The notes below the pieces were generated by a model that did not search any database, was not told where the DNA came from, and saw only the letters and a list, made by a program, of their open reading frames with translations. A stretch of DNA of 49,400 bases from Stenotrophomonas sp. UBA2302 (lineage in GTDB: Bacteria > Pseudomonadota > Gammaproteobacteria > Xanthomonadales > Xanthomonadaceae): NCBI GenBank assembly GCA_002345545.1, contig DDVW01000053.1, positions 147,036 through 196,435 on the forward strand, read 5' to 3'. This document shows positions 8,013-17,435 of this stretch, piece by piece. The number at the start of each line of letters is the position of its first letter. The first letter of the stretch is position 1. The translations under genes and the position numbers were made by a program.

Positions 8013-9575
8013 TCAGGAACTGCACGAAAGCATCGAGCAGCCGGCACGCTCACGCGCCCATTCCGGACGCCGGCGGGCATAGGCCTCGCGGCCGGGCTGC
8101 TCGTCGTAAGGATGCCGCATCACTTCCAGAAGCTCCGTGATACCGGACGGATCACCTTGTTCGGCAAGGTCGATGGCCTCCTGCGCCAGCCAGTTGCGCA
8201 GCACGTAGCGGGGATTGGCCGCCAGCATGATGCGGCGCCGTTCCGCTTGCGACTGGCCGCCGGCCAGCACCCGCTGGCCATGCCGGCGCAGCCAGTCCCC
8301 CAGCGCCGGCAGCACCTGTGCGCGCGCCTCGGGCGAATAGAACGCTTCCTCCAGCGGCGCCAGCGCCGGCGCGGCGGGGTCCACCTCCGCAAGCGCCCGG
8401 AACGCCAGCGTCATGTCCATCTGCCCGGTGTGCAGCAGCTCGCGGAATTGCGCCATCAGCAGCTCGTCACCGTCACGGAACTGCCCCAGTCCCAGCTTGG
8501 CGACCAGATGTGCCCGGTCTTCGGCGGCATACCGGTCGCGGAAGGCATCCAGCCCCGCCTGCAACGGAGCCATCTCGTCAAACAGCGGCGACAGCGCCTG
8601 CGCCAGCCGCACCAGGTTCCAGTACGCCACCTGCATCTGCGTGCCAAAGCGGTAACGGCGACCCTGTGCGTCGGTGGTATTGGGTGTCCAGTCCGGATCG
8701 TAGTCCTCCACCCAGCCATAGGGACCGTAGTCGATGGTCAGGCCGAGGATGGACATGTTGTCGGTGTTCATCACCCCGTGCACGAAACCCACCCGCAGCC
8801 AGTGCGCCACCATCACCGCCGTGCGCGTGCAGACCTGCAGGAACCATTCGGCGTAACGCGACTGGCCGACGCCACCCAGCTCGGGGAAATCGCGGGCGAT
8901 GCAGAAATCGGCCAGCTTCCGCAGCAACGTGGTATCGCCACGCGAAGCCGGCAGCTCGAACGTGCCGAAACGGATGAACGACGGCGCCACCCGGCACACC
9001 ACCGCCCCGGGCTCGGGCCGCGGATGGCCGTCGTAGAACATGTCGCGCACCACCGCCTCGCCGGTGACCACCAGGCTCAACGCCCGCGTGGTCGGCACGC
9101 CCAGGTGGTGCATGGCCTCCGAGCACAGGAACTCGCGGACCGAGGAACGCAGCACCGCGCGGCCATCGGCGCCGCGCGAATACGGCGTCGGCCCGGCCCC
9201 CTTGAGCTGCAGCTCCCAGCGCCGGCCATCGGCCAGCAGCTCGCCCAGCGAAATCGCTCGCCCGTCGCCCAGCTGCCCGGCCCAATTGCCGAACTGGTGG
9301 CCGCCATAGTTCGCCGCCCACGGCTGCATGCCCGCGTAGAGCGCGTTGCCGGCAAATACATCGGCGAACTCCCTGCTGCCCACCTGCGCCTCGTCGAGGC
9401 CCAGCAGCGAGGCAACCTCGTGCGAATGCGCCAGCAATCGCGGCGCCACCACCGGGGTGGGATCAACCTGCGACCACGCCGCACCCAGCACCTCGCGGCG
9501 CCGCGGTCCGGTTTCACTGTCGCCGGGCAACTCGCGCAGGAAGCGGTTGTCGAAATGCAGGTTCGTGCCGTCCAT
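8013..9575 (-). CDS. selO: SelO/YdiU protein adenylyltransferase (pseudokinase)
   Basis: A 520-residue SelO (UPF0061) protein. SelO pseudokinases bind ATP upside-down and transfer AMP to protein Ser/Thr/Tyr residues, with a role in redox stress. Family motifs are present: [29 protein letters not shown], and the catalytic-loop/metal region [10 protein letters not shown] followed by DYGPYGW. The protein ends in CSS, with Cys at the position that is selenocysteine in human SelO. Two adjacent Met codons (9578, 9575) precede [11 protein letters not shown]; 9575 is chosen. A glutathione transferase gene is immediately upstream, which fits a redox theme. Confidence 0.93.
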   Translation of the reverse strand: MDGTNLHFDNRFLRELPGDSETGPRRREVLGAAWSQVDPTPVVAPRLLAHSHEVASLLGLDEAQVGSREFADVFAGNALYAGMQPWAANYGGHQFGNWAGQLGDGRAISLGELLADGRRWELQLKGAGPTPYSRGADGRAVLRSSVREFLCSEAMHHLGVPTTRALSLVVTGEAVVRDMFYDGHPRPEPGAVVCRVAPSFIRFGTFELPASRGDTTLLRKLADFCIARDFPELGGVGQSRYAEWFLQVCTRTAVMVAHWLRVGFVHGVMNTDNMSILGLTIDYGPYGWVEDYDPDWTPNTTDAQGRRYRFGTQMQVAYWNLVRLAQALSPLFDEMAPLQAGLDAFRDRYAAEDRAHLVAKLGLGQFRDGDELLMAQFRELLHTGQMDMTLAFRALAEVDPAAPALAPLEEAFYSPEARAQVLPALGDWLRRHGQRVLAGGQSQAERRRIMLAANPRYVLRNWLAQEAIDLAEQGDPSGITELLEVMRHPYDEQPGREAYARRRPEWARERAGCSMLSCSS

Positions 9576-9612
9576 CATAGACAGATGGGGCCACCCGGCC
9601 AGCCCCACAAGC

Positions 9613-10305
9613 TCAACCAGCACCCGCTGCCAGATCCAGCGCACCGCCACGCGCCACCGCCCGCTGGAACGCCGGGCGCTCGGCAATCCGTGTCAAAAAC
9701 GCCTGCAAGCAGGGATAACGCTCCATGCTGCCGGCACGCGAAGCGGCCGCCTGCAGCGGGAAACTCATCTGTATGTCGGCGGCGGTAAAGCGCTCGCCCG
9801 CGAACCATCGCCGCTGGCCCAGCTCGCGCTCCATCCAGTCCAGATGCAGTTCAAGCTGCGGGGCGATGAAGCCCTGCATCGTCCTGTCGACGATCATCCG
9901 CGCCACCGGTCGGATGAAGAACGGCATCGGCGCGCTGCGGATGCGTCCGAACACCAGCGCCATCAGCAACGGCGGCATCGCCGAACCCTCGGCATAGTGC
10001 ATCCAGTACCGGTAGCGCAGCCGCTCCGGCGCCTGCGCAGGCAGGACATCGGGCGACAGCCGGCGCTCGCTGTCATAGCGGTCGGCCAGGTATTCGAGAA
10101 TCGCGCCGGATTCAGCCAGCACCAGACCGTCGTCCTCCAGTACCGGCGATTTGCCCAGCGGATGCACCTGTCGCAGTGCCTTGGGCGCCAGCCATGTTTT
10201 CGCATCACGCCGGTAATCCACCAGCGCATAGGACAGACCCAGCTCTTCAAGCATCCACAGCACCCGCTGTGAACGCGAATGGTCCAGATGGTGCACCTTG
10301 ATCAT
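9613..10305 (-). CDS. Glutathione S-transferase family protein
   Basis: A 230-residue protein with an N-terminal thioredoxin-like domain (residues 1-80: [31 protein letters not shown], and the glutathione-binding [11 protein letters not shown]) and an all-helical C-terminal domain. This is the standard cytosolic GST layout. The substrate is unknown. Ser10 or Ser12 is the likely thiol-activating residue. It is 37 bases upstream of selO on the same strand and probably cotranscribed. Confidence 0.87.
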   Translation of the reverse strand: MIKVHHLDHSRSQRVLWMLEELGLSYALVDYRRDAKTWLAPKALRQVHPLGKSPVLEDDGLVLAESGAILEYLADRYDSERRLSPDVLPAQAPERLRYRYWMHYAEGSAMPPLLMALVFGRIRSAPMPFFIRPVARMIVDRTMQGFIAPQLELHLDWMERELGQRRWFAGERFTAADIQMSFPLQAAASRAGSMERYPCLQAFLTRIAERPAFQRAVARGGALDLAAGAG

Positions 10306-10376
10306 GGCCAGCCCTGTCGGAACGAAGCGACATCGTAACCATCCGGCCGAAACGGCGATGTCATCGGCAGACGACG

Positions 10377-10414
10377 GACAAAAGAAAACGCCGGAAGCTT
10401 TCGCTTCCGGCGTT
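10377..10414 (-). terminator. Rho-independent terminator of the cold-shock gene
   Basis: A perfect 12-bp stem AACGCCGGAAGC / GCTTCCGGCGTT (10387-10414) with a four-base loop lies 32 bases after the csp stop. On the minus strand it is followed by TTTCTTTTGT, so it is a convincing intrinsic terminator. Confidence 0.85.
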
Positions 10415-10445
10415 CTTGGCTACCTTGCGGTGGCGGGCGTCTAAA

Positions 10446-10655
10446 TTAGACGGCCTGCACCTGGTCAGCCTGCATACCCTTCTGGCCCTGCACGGCGACG
10501 AAGGTCACCTTCTGGCCTTCCTGCAGCGACTTGAAGCCGTTGCCCTGGATGGCGCGGAAATGCACGAACAGGTCCGGGCCGCTTTCCGGGGTGATGAAGC
10601 CGAAGCCCTTGGCGTCGTTGAACCACTTGACGGTGCCGGTCTGACGATCAGACAT
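10446..10655 (-). CDS. Cold-shock domain protein (CspA family)
   Basis: A 69-residue single-domain nucleic-acid-binding protein. RNP1 (KGFGFIT) and RNP2 (DLFVHF) are intact, and the opening [13 protein letters not shown] is typical of CspA-type RNA chaperones. A good ribosome-binding site (AGGAG, seven bases before ATG) precedes it. The gene has a long, AT-rich upstream leader and a strong terminator, so it is monocistronic. Whether it is cold-induced or constitutive cannot be told from the protein. Confidence 0.95.
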   Translation of the reverse strand: MSDRQTGTVKWFNDAKGFGFITPESGPDLFVHFRAIQGNGFKSLQEGQKVTFVAVQGQKGMQADQVQAV

Positions 10656-10991
10656 GTACTAACTCCTGAAACATAAGTTGAAATAATCGCAGCCACCGGA
10701 TATCGGGGCCGAGACTGAGTTGCAGGCGTTGGTAAAGCGGATCGATGAGCGGATCGTTAGATCAACTGCATCAGGCCACGATTCACGGTGACCCTTGCAA
10801 GCACAGTGGGGCAAACGATACGCGGCTTTTGGTTAAAAAGCGATAAAAACCGGGTACGGATACGGATCGGGTTTGATTTTGGTAAATATTGGCATTGAAT
10901 TCATCAACTTAGCTGAGGGTCCTTTCACACGCCTGTACCGGCCCGGCACCCCCGAACACCATGAATGCGTGGAATCACAGCCGCCGCAGCG
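10656..10991. promoter_or_regulatory. AT-rich 336-bp intergenic region, probable csp leader
   Basis: This is the only gap over 300 bases in the window. It has no credible gene. Base composition falls well below that of the flanks, with runs such as GGTTAAAAAGCGATAAAAAC and GTTTGATTTTGGTAAATATT. It lies upstream of csp on the minus strand, where csp mRNAs often carry a long structured 5' UTR. I could not fix a -35/-10 pair with good spacing. The side near 10992 is the 3' flank of the pseudouridine synthase and shows no clear terminator. Confidence 0.5.
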
Positions 10992-11876
10992 TCACGACTC
11001 CCCCCACGGAGCAAGACGGCGCGCACTGTGGAACTCACGTTGACGACCATCCAGAGGGTCGATGAATGCCAACCGCTGCGCCAGCAGTTGCAGCGGCGCG
11101 CTGTAATCATCAATTCCGCGTGGTCTGGGCTCTGGATAGCAGTCGTCACCGCAGATCGGCGCGCCCAGTGCCGCCATGTGCACGCGCAACTGGTGCTTGC
11201 GACCGGTGACCGGCTCCAGCCCGTAGCGCCAGAGCGCGCCCATGCGTTCGATCACCCGGATCCGGCTGTGCGCATTGGCCGGTCCGTCGCGTTCGACCAT
11301 CCGGAAAAACGGCTCGCCGCGTTCGATACGGCTGAATCGCTCGTGCGGGAACACCATTTCCGGCAGGGCCGGCGCCAGCGCTTCATAGCCCTTGTCGATT
11401 CCGCCATTGCCGAACAGCTGCTGATAGGCGGCACGCGTGCGCCGGTTGCAGGAGAACAGCACCAGCCCGGCCGTGCCACGATCGATGCGGTGCAGTGGCA
11501 CCAGGTCGCGGTTGCCGGTGGCTGCCAGCAGGCGCGCCAGCAGGGTTTCGCGCACATAGCGTCCGGCCGGGATCACCGGCAGGAAATGCGGTTTGTCGGC
11601 GACCAGCAGTTCGTCGTCCTGGTACAGCACCTGCGCGGCGAACGGAATCACCGGCTCCTGCGCCACCTCGCGGAAGTAACGGATCTCCAGCCCGACCCGC
11701 CAAGGCTGCTGCGGCTGCAGCGGGGTTCCGTCCAGCGCCTGCACCCTGCCCCGCGCGAACCGCTCCAGCCACTGGTTCCGCGGAATCCGAGGAAACCGGG
11801 CGCACAGGCCATCCAGCAGGCTGGCCCAGTTGCCGGGTGCCAGTTGCAGATGACTGGGAAGATCGCTCGGTGACAT
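10992..11876 (-). CDS. RluA-family pseudouridine synthase
   Basis: A 294-residue enzyme that isomerises uridine to pseudouridine in rRNA or tRNA. The catalytic motif HRIDRGTAGLVLF contains the family Asp. The downstream GRKHQLRVHMAALGAPICGD motif is typical of the RluA group. An N-terminal S4-like segment (about 15-75) precedes it. The exact target site cannot be assigned. The start at 11876 (MSPSDLPSH) was chosen because the longer frame overlaps the likely promoter of the divergent yaeQ gene. Confidence 0.88.
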   Translation of the reverse strand: MSPSDLPSHLQLAPGNWASLLDGLCARFPRIPRNQWLERFARGRVQALDGTPLQPQQPWRVGLEIRYFREVAQEPVIPFAAQVLYQDDELLVADKPHFLPVIPAGRYVRETLLARLLAATGNRDLVPLHRIDRGTAGLVLFSCNRRTRAAYQQLFGNGGIDKGYEALAPALPEMVFPHERFSRIERGEPFFRMVERDGPANAHSRIRVIERMGALWRYGLEPVTGRKHQLRVHMAALGAPICGDDCYPEPRPRGIDDYSAPLQLLAQRLAFIDPLDGRQREFHSARRLAPWGES

Positions 11877-11937
11877 GGCATCCGGTCTGCAAGGGGGCAA
11901 AGCATTATCATGGCCGGTCTTCTTTCCCGGTATTCCC

Positions 11938-12486
11938 ATGGCACTCACCGCCACCATCCGCAAGGCCGAATTGCAGATCAGCGACATGGATCGCGGCTAT
12001 TACGCGACCCACAACCTGACCCTGGCCCAGCATCCGTCCGAAACCGATGAGCGCCTGATGGTGCGCCTGCTCGCCTTCGCCCTGAATGCCGAGGACCGGC
12101 TGGAGTTTGGCAAGGGCCTGAGCTGCGAGGATGAGCCGGACCTGTGGCAGTTGGACTACACCGGTGACATCGAACAATGGATCGACCTCGGCCATCCGGA
12201 CGAGTCGCGCGTGCGCAAGGCCAGCAACCGCAGCCGCCGCGTGCAGATCGTCAACTACGGCGGCAACGCCTCCGATATCTGGTGGCAGAAGCAGGGCCGC
12301 CACCTGGGCCGCTTCGACAACCTCTCGGTGGTTGATCTGCCAATCGGGTTTGTCGAGCGCTGGGGCGGGCAGATACAGCGGGCGATGCGCTGGAGCGTGC
12401 TGATCCAGGATGGCGAGGTGCAGCTGCTCAACGACCACGAGCAACTGGATTTCATCCCGGTATGGCGCAAGCGCGCGGTGGAATGA
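11938..12486 (+). CDS. yaeQ: YaeQ family protein
   Basis: A 182-residue member of the YaeQ family (PD-(D/E)XK-like fold, molecular function unknown). The family opening (ALTATIRKAELQISDMDRGYY), the segment HPSETDERLMVRLLAFAL, and the nuclease-like core with DEPDLW support the call. Length matches the family. The stop is directly followed by the GTG start of the next gene with no gap, so the two are coupled. Confidence 0.9.
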   Translation: MALTATIRKAELQISDMDRGYYATHNLTLAQHPSETDERLMVRLLAFALNAEDRLEFGKGLSCEDEPDLWQLDYTGDIEQWIDLGHPDESRVRKASNRSRRVQIVNYGGNASDIWWQKQGRHLGRFDNLSVVDLPIGFVERWGGQIQRAMRWSVLIQDGEVQLLNDHEQLDFIPVWRKRAVE

Positions 12487-13683
12487 GTGGCCGTGGCTGA
12501 CACGCTGACCCGTTGCGACGTACTGGTGATCGGTGCCGGGGCCGCCGGCCTGATGTGCGCCCTGACCGCCGGCCAGCGCGGCCGCCTGGTGCAGGTGATC
12601 GACCATGCCAACAAGGTCGGCAAGAAGATCCTGATGTCCGGTGGCGGTCGCTGCAACTTCACCAATACCGGCACTACACCCGGCAATTTCCTCTCGGCCA
12701 ATCCGCACTTCTGCAAATCGGCGCTGGCCCGCTACACGCCGGCCGACTTCATCGACATGGTCGAGCGGCACGGCATTGCCTATCACGAGAAAGAACTGGG
12801 CCAGCTGTTCTGCGACGTATCCTCCAAGCAGATCGTAAGAATGCTGCTGGACGAATGTGCCGCCGCCGGCGTGCAGATCCGCACCGATTGCGGCGTGCAG
12901 AACATCGAACGCGGTACAGATGGCTTTCACGTACAGACCGCGCGGGGGGTGTTCCACAGCGCCTCGCTGGTGATCGCCACCGGCGGCCTGTCGATTCCCA
13001 GCATGGGCGCCAGCGGCTTCGGCTATGAGGTCGCGCGCCGCTTCGGACACGAGCTGCTGCCCACCCGCGCCGGGCTGGTTCCGCTGACCCTCAGCGGCAA
13101 ACACCAGGAACGCTTCGCCGAGCTGAGCGGTGTCGCCCTGCCGGTCGAAGCACATTGCAATGGCCAGAGTTTCCGCAATTCCATGCTGATCACCCACCGC
13201 GGCGTCAGCGGCCCGGCGATCCTGCAGATCTCCTCGTTCTGGCAACCGGGTGATGACCTGCGCCTGGACCTGCTGCCCGGCCTGGATGCCGGCGAGTGGC
13301 TGCAGCGGATGAAGCGCGAGCGCAGCGCCGCGGAACTGCGTACCGTGCTGTCGGAGGTGATCCCGCGCCGGCTGGCCCTGCGCCTGTGCGAACAGTGGCT
13401 CGGCGACAAGCCGGTACGGCAGCTGGACGAGCGCCAGATCAAGGCCGCCGCCGAGCTGCTCTCCGGCTTTCCGCTGGTGGCCAGCGGCACCGAGGGATAC
13501 CGCACCGCCGAAGTCACCCTTGGCGGCGTGGACACACGCAAGGTCTCGTCCTCCACAATGGAGTCGCAGCTGGTTCCCGGCCTGCACTTCATCGGCGAGG
13601 TACTGGATGTGACCGGCTGGCTGGGCGGCTACAACTTCCAGTGGGCCTGGGCGTCGGGCCACGCCGCCGGCAATGCCGTTTGA
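12487..13683 (+). CDS. HI0933/YhiN/BaiN-type NAD(P)/FAD-dependent oxidoreductase
   Basis: A 398-residue flavoprotein. It has an N-terminal FAD-binding Rossmann motif (VLVIGAGAAGLMCA), the family hallmark SGGGRCNFTN, an ATGGLSIPSMGASG segment, and the C-terminal FAD motif GEVLDVTGWLGGYNFQWA. The family includes BaiN-like and YhiN proteins; the physiological substrate is unsettled. It begins with GTG at 12487, adjacent to the yaeQ stop. A second GTG six bases later is possible. Confidence 0.9.
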   Translation: MAVADTLTRCDVLVIGAGAAGLMCALTAGQRGRLVQVIDHANKVGKKILMSGGGRCNFTNTGTTPGNFLSANPHFCKSALARYTPADFIDMVERHGIAYHEKELGQLFCDVSSKQIVRMLLDECAAAGVQIRTDCGVQNIERGTDGFHVQTARGVFHSASLVIATGGLSIPSMGASGFGYEVARRFGHELLPTRAGLVPLTLSGKHQERFAELSGVALPVEAHCNGQSFRNSMLITHRGVSGPAILQISSFWQPGDDLRLDLLPGLDAGEWLQRMKRERSAAELRTVLSEVIPRRLALRLCEQWLGDKPVRQLDERQIKAAAELLSGFPLVASGTEGYRTAEVTLGGVDTRKVSSSTMESQLVPGLHFIGEVLDVTGWLGGYNFQWAWASGHAAGNAV

Positions 13684-13756
13684 ACCCGCCAAGGTGGCAG
13701 TACGTCACAGGCAAGCGTCTGGCGCATGGACGCCATGACACCCTTCGTGTATTAAA

Positions 13757-13773
13757 CCTCGGTTCGAGGGGAG
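13757..13773 (+). promoter_or_regulatory. Small hairpin abutting the fimX-like ribosome-binding site
   Basis: CCTCG and CGAGG (13757-13769) form a stem with a three-base loop that runs into the purine-rich Shine-Dalgarno region GAGGGGAG before the ATG at 13780. The left arm CCTC is complementary to the SD, so folding could lower translation. No experimental support. Confidence 0.3.
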
Positions 13774-13779
13774 TACAGA

Positions 13780-15852
13780 ATGCAGAACAGCAAAGACACG
13801 ACCTTGCGCCTGCTGATTGTCGATGACAGTGCCGAGAATGCCGAAGCAATCGTCAGCACGTTGCGCAACAGTGGCGTCGCGGTCCGTCCCTTCCGCCCGC
13901 AGAATCCGGAAGAACTTGCACAATTCCTGGGCAACCAGGCGATCGACCTGGTGCTGGTCGCACCGTCGCAGACAATTCCACAATTGCTGCTGACCCAGCA
14001 GATCGCCTCCAGCGGCAAGGACATCCCGATGATCCTGCTGGCCGAGCAGATCGAGGAAAACGCACTGGTCGAAGCGGTCGCCAACGGCATCCGCGCCATC
14101 GCGTTGCGCCATCGCCCGGAGCACCTGCTGTCGGCGATCAACAACGAGTGGACCGACCTGCAGGCGCGCCGTGGGTTGCGGCGGATCGAGGCGCAGATGC
14201 GCGAGACCGAGCGCCGCTGCGATGCGCTGATCTCATCCTCGCGCGATCCGATCGCCTATATCCACGAAGGCATGCACATCCGTGCCAATGACGCCTATCT
14301 GGAAATGTTCGGCTATGAAAGCTACGACGATGTCGAAGGCATTTCGCTGCTGGACATGGTCGCGCCGCAGTACGTGGAAGAGTTCAAGCAGCTGCTCAAG
14401 TCACTGAGCAAGGGCGAGGCCGCGCCACCCCAGTACGAGATCCACGCCCGCAACCAGGATGGCGACATCTTCCCGGCGACGATGGAGTTCTCCCCGGCCA
14501 CCTATGAAGGTGAAAGCTGCTTCCAGGTGGTGTTCCGCCGCCGCGAGGAGTTCGATCCGGAGCTGGCCCGCGAAGTGGAAGAGCTGCGCCAGCGCGACCA
14601 GGTCACCGGCCTGCTCAACCGGCCCACGTTCATGGTGCACCTGGAAAACGCGGTGGCCCAGGTCAGCCGCAGCGATGGCCAGTACGGTTTCCTGCTGATC
14701 GAGCCGGACCATTACGCCCGCCTGCTGCCGGATATCGGCCTGGACTCGGCCGACCTGCTGATTGCCGCCCTGGGCCAGAAGCTGGCGGCCACGATTGGCG
14801 ATGACGCGCAGCTGGCGCGTTTCGGCGAGCACAGTTTCGCGCTGCTGGGCAGCGGTGATTACGCCAGCACCACCACAATCGCCGAGCGCGTGCGCGATGC
14901 CTTCGCCTCGCATGTGTTCAGTATCGGCGAGCGTTCGGCCACGGTCTCGGTGAGCATCGGCGGCGTGCAGGTCGGCGAGAAGATCGCCAGTGTCGGACAG
15001 GTGCTGACCCGCGCCAACGACTGCATCCGCGCCGCGATCGAGCTGGGCGGCAACACTGTCAAGGTCTTCGATCCGGGTGCGGCCGACCGTGTCGAGGAAG
15101 AACGCATCCAGCGCTGGGTGCAGCGCATGCAGGAAGCGCTGGTCGGCGAAGGTTTCCAGCTGAGCTTCCGCCCGGTGATCAACCTGCTTGGCGAACCGCT
15201 GCAGCTGTACGACACCTCGCTGCTGCTGGAAAACAACGGTGAGCTGGTCAGCCCGTCGGCATTCCTGCATATCGCCCAGGACCACGGCCTGCTGGCGCCG
15301 ATCAACCGCTGGGTGGTCACCCATGCGATCCGCGCGCTGGGCGAACGCCGCCGTGCCGGCCACCGCACCCACCTGACGGTGCGCATCACCCCTGAATCCT
15401 TTGCCGACCCGGGTCTGATCAGCGCCATCCGCGACACCCTGCTGGCAGAGGGCGTGTCGGGCGAGCAGTTGTGGCTGCAGGTGCCCGAGGCCAAGGTATT
15501 CACCCACCTGCGCGCCGCCCAGCAGTTCCTGGCCGAGGTGTCGGCACTGGGCTGCAAGGTGGGACTGGAGCAGTTCGGCTCGGGACTGGATTCGTTCCAG
15601 CTGCTGGCGCATTTCCAGCCCGCCTTCCTCAAGCTGGATGCCGACTTCACCGCCGACCCTGCGCAGGCGAAGGAACAGCTGCCCAAGATCCAGGAAATCA
15701 CCGCCAAGGCGCAGTCGGCCAACATCGTGACCCTGGCTGAATTCATTTCCGAAGCGGCGACGATGAGCCTGCTGTTCAGTGCCGGCGTGGACTACGTGCA
15801 GGGCGATTTCGTCGGCCCGGCCGGGCCGGAAATGAACTTCGATTTCGGCTGA
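13780..15852 (+). CDS. fimX: FimX/Filp-like protein: REC-PAS-GGDEF-EAL, all catalytic motifs degenerate
   Basis: A 690-residue c-di-GMP signalling protein with the FimX domain order. A receiver domain (about 8-125) has Ala61 in VLVAPS where the phospho-accepting Asp should be. A PAS domain spans about 150-255. A GGDEF domain (265-430) has its signature replaced by GEHSF (349-353). The EAL domain (445-690) has the EAL-region motif replaced by YDTSLLLE. It should therefore be neither a cyclase nor a phosphodiesterase. FimX homologues bind c-di-GMP through the EAL domain and couple it to PilZ and the pilus ATPase PilB to control type IV pili. That role here is inferred from architecture. Confidence 0.88.
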   Translation: MQNSKDTTLRLLIVDDSAENAEAIVSTLRNSGVAVRPFRPQNPEELAQFLGNQAIDLVLVAPSQTIPQLLLTQQIASSGKDIPMILLAEQIEENALVEAVANGIRAIALRHRPEHLLSAINNEWTDLQARRGLRRIEAQMRETERRCDALISSSRDPIAYIHEGMHIRANDAYLEMFGYESYDDVEGISLLDMVAPQYVEEFKQLLKSLSKGEAAPPQYEIHARNQDGDIFPATMEFSPATYEGESCFQVVFRRREEFDPELAREVEELRQRDQVTGLLNRPTFMVHLENAVAQVSRSDGQYGFLLIEPDHYARLLPDIGLDSADLLIAALGQKLAATIGDDAQLARFGEHSFALLGSGDYASTTTIAERVRDAFASHVFSIGERSATVSVSIGGVQVGEKIASVGQVLTRANDCIRAAIELGGNTVKVFDPGAADRVEEERIQRWVQRMQEALVGEGFQLSFRPVINLLGEPLQLYDTSLLLENNGELVSPSAFLHIAQDHGLLAPINRWVVTHAIRALGERRRAGHRTHLTVRITPESFADPGLISAIRDTLLAEGVSGEQLWLQVPEAKVFTHLRAAQQFLAEVSALGCKVGLEQFGSGLDSFQLLAHFQPAFLKLDADFTADPAQAKEQLPKIQEITAKAQSANIVTLAEFISEAATMSLLFSAGVDYVQGDFVGPAGPEMNFDFG

Positions 15853-15870
15853 TACCCGGAAAGTGCGCAA

Positions 15871-15940
15871 GGCGGGGCCTTGCCCCGCCGCGGGTAGCGA
15901 TCGACGCGCAAACAGAAGGGCCGGCATGCGCCGGCCCTTC
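15871..15940. terminator. Two hairpins between fimX-like gene and fabV
   Basis: Stem 1 is GGCGGGGC / GCCCCGCC (15871-15889) with a three-base loop. Stem 2 is GAAGGGCCGGC / GCCGGCCCTTC (15915-15940) with a four-base loop. They separate convergent genes and probably end transcription from both sides. T-runs are short, so strength is uncertain. Confidence 0.55.
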
Positions 15941-15950
15941 GTCTGTCAGG

Positions 15951-17213
15951 TCAGGTCAGGTCGACCAGATTCTCGATCTTCACATCCGGATTGACGTCGG
16001 CGTCGTAATCCACGCCGTCGATGCCGAAGCCGAACAGGCGCAGGAAGTCGGCCTTGTAGCCGGCCAGATCGCTGATCTCATAAAGGTTTTCGTTGGTGAC
16101 CTGCGGCCACAGCTCCAGCACCTTGCCCTGCACTTCCGGCGCCATTTCCTTGTAGTCGGCGCGCAGACGGCCTTCATCATCCACCAGCGCCACGCTCCGG
16201 CCCTTGCCGTCCACCTGCTGCTGGCGGATGTGGTCGGCGGCGTTGGCACCGCCCTGCGGGCCGTTGTAGAGGATGTCGTACAGGGTATCGAGCTGCTCGA
16301 TGCAGCCCTCGTGCGTACCGGCTTCCTTCATCACCTTGAACAGCAGCGACAGGTACAGCGGCATGGTCGGGATCGCCGAGCTGGCCTGGGTCACCACCGC
16401 CTTGAGCACCGACACGCGCGCATCGCCGCCGATACCCTGCAGCTTGCCGCGGATGTCCTTGACCTTGGCATCCAGATCCTTCTTGGCGGCACCGATCGAA
16501 CCGTTCCAATAGATGGCCTGGGTGATCTCTTCGCCGACATAGGTGAAGGCGGTGGTGGTGGCGCCCGGAGCGAGCACACCAGCCTCCAGCAACGCATCGA
16601 TCCACATCTGCCAGTCTTCACCACCCATCACCTGCACGGTGCCGGCGATCTCCTCGGCGGTGGCCGGCTGCAGCGTGGTTTCGGTCAGGACTTCCTTGTC
16701 GGTATCCAGCCCCTTCAGCGTGATCGGCGCGCCGATCGGCTTGAGCGTGGAGCTGATCACTTCACCGCTCTTCGGGTGCTTGCGGCGCGGCGATGCCAGG
16801 CTGTAGACCACCTGGTCGACCTGGCCCAGATCGGCCTTGATGAGTTCGATGACCTTGGCCTTCACCTCGTCGGAGAACGCATCGCCATTGACGCTGCGTG
16901 CATACAGGCCGGCCTGGTGTGCGTATTTCTCGAATGCGGCCGAGTTGTACCAGCCCGCTGTGCCCGGCTTGCTCTCGGTGCCCGGACGCTCGAAGAACAC
17001 ACCGAGCGTCGCCGCATCGCTGCCGAAGGCGGCCTTGATGCGCGCCGCCAGGCCATAGCCGGTCGAGGCACCGATCACCAGCACCTTCTTCGGGCCGTGA
17101 GCGAGCCTGGGCTGCGCCTTGATGTAGTCGATCTGTTCCTTGACCGCCGCATCGCAGCCGGTGGGATGGGTGGTGACGCAGATGAAGCCGCGTACGCGCG
17201 GTTTGATGACCAT
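15951..17213 (-). CDS. fabV: Trans-2-enoyl-ACP/CoA reductase FabV
   Basis: A 420-residue NADH-dependent enoyl reductase completing each fatty-acid elongation cycle. It has the N-terminal [19 protein letters not shown] signature, the cofactor motif [11 protein letters not shown], and the FabV catalytic pair Y235-x8-K244 ([10 protein letters not shown]). FabV enzymes are much less triclosan-sensitive than FabI and are found in Xanthomonas, Stenotrophomonas, Pseudomonas, Vibrio and Burkholderia. No FabI is in this window, so redundancy cannot be judged. It is monocistronic, convergent with the fimX-like gene. Confidence 0.96.
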   Translation of the reverse strand: MVIKPRVRGFICVTTHPTGCDAAVKEQIDYIKAQPRLAHGPKKVLVIGASTGYGLAARIKAAFGSDAATLGVFFERPGTESKPGTAGWYNSAAFEKYAHQAGLYARSVNGDAFSDEVKAKVIELIKADLGQVDQVVYSLASPRRKHPKSGEVISSTLKPIGAPITLKGLDTDKEVLTETTLQPATAEEIAGTVQVMGGEDWQMWIDALLEAGVLAPGATTTAFTYVGEEITQAIYWNGSIGAAKKDLDAKVKDIRGKLQGIGGDARVSVLKAVVTQASSAIPTMPLYLSLLFKVMKEAGTHEGCIEQLDTLYDILYNGPQGGANAADHIRQQQVDGKGRSVALVDDEGRLRADYKEMAPEVQGKVLELWPQVTNENLYEISDLAGYKADFLRLFGFGIDGVDYDADVNPDVKIENLVDLT

Positions 17214-17375
17214 GGAAACCTCGGTTGGATGCGGAAAACCGGCGCACGATGCACTGCCCTTGCGCCGAACCGGATGATGCTAGTGCGCGCCAACAGTGAA
17301 AACAACCGACGCCACCGCATGGAAAGCACACGCTGAAAACAGCTGCCGCCGGCACGCCGGCAATGATATGGATGC

Positions 17376-17412
17376 AATAAAAAGGAAAAGCCGCGCAGTG
17401 CGCGGCTTTTCC
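17376..17412 (-). terminator. Strong terminator of the tgt-yajC-secDF unit
   Basis: A perfect 13-bp stem GGAAAAGCCGCGC / GCGCGGCTTTTCC (17384-17412) with loop AGT lies 23 bases beyond the secF stop. On the minus strand it continues into a T-rich tail (TTTTTATT). Confidence 0.88.
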
Positions 17413-17435
17413 GGTGACGCGAGGCGACCTCCCCC

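Noticed and set aside
8112..9788. A 558-codon plus-strand frame opposite selO
   Set aside because: Antisense shadow; the opposite strand encodes an unambiguous SelO.
13748..13770. GGTTCGAGG resembling a tRNA T-loop before the FimX-like gene
   Set aside because: No acceptor stem, anticodon arm or D-arm around it. It is a small hairpin near a ribosome-binding site.
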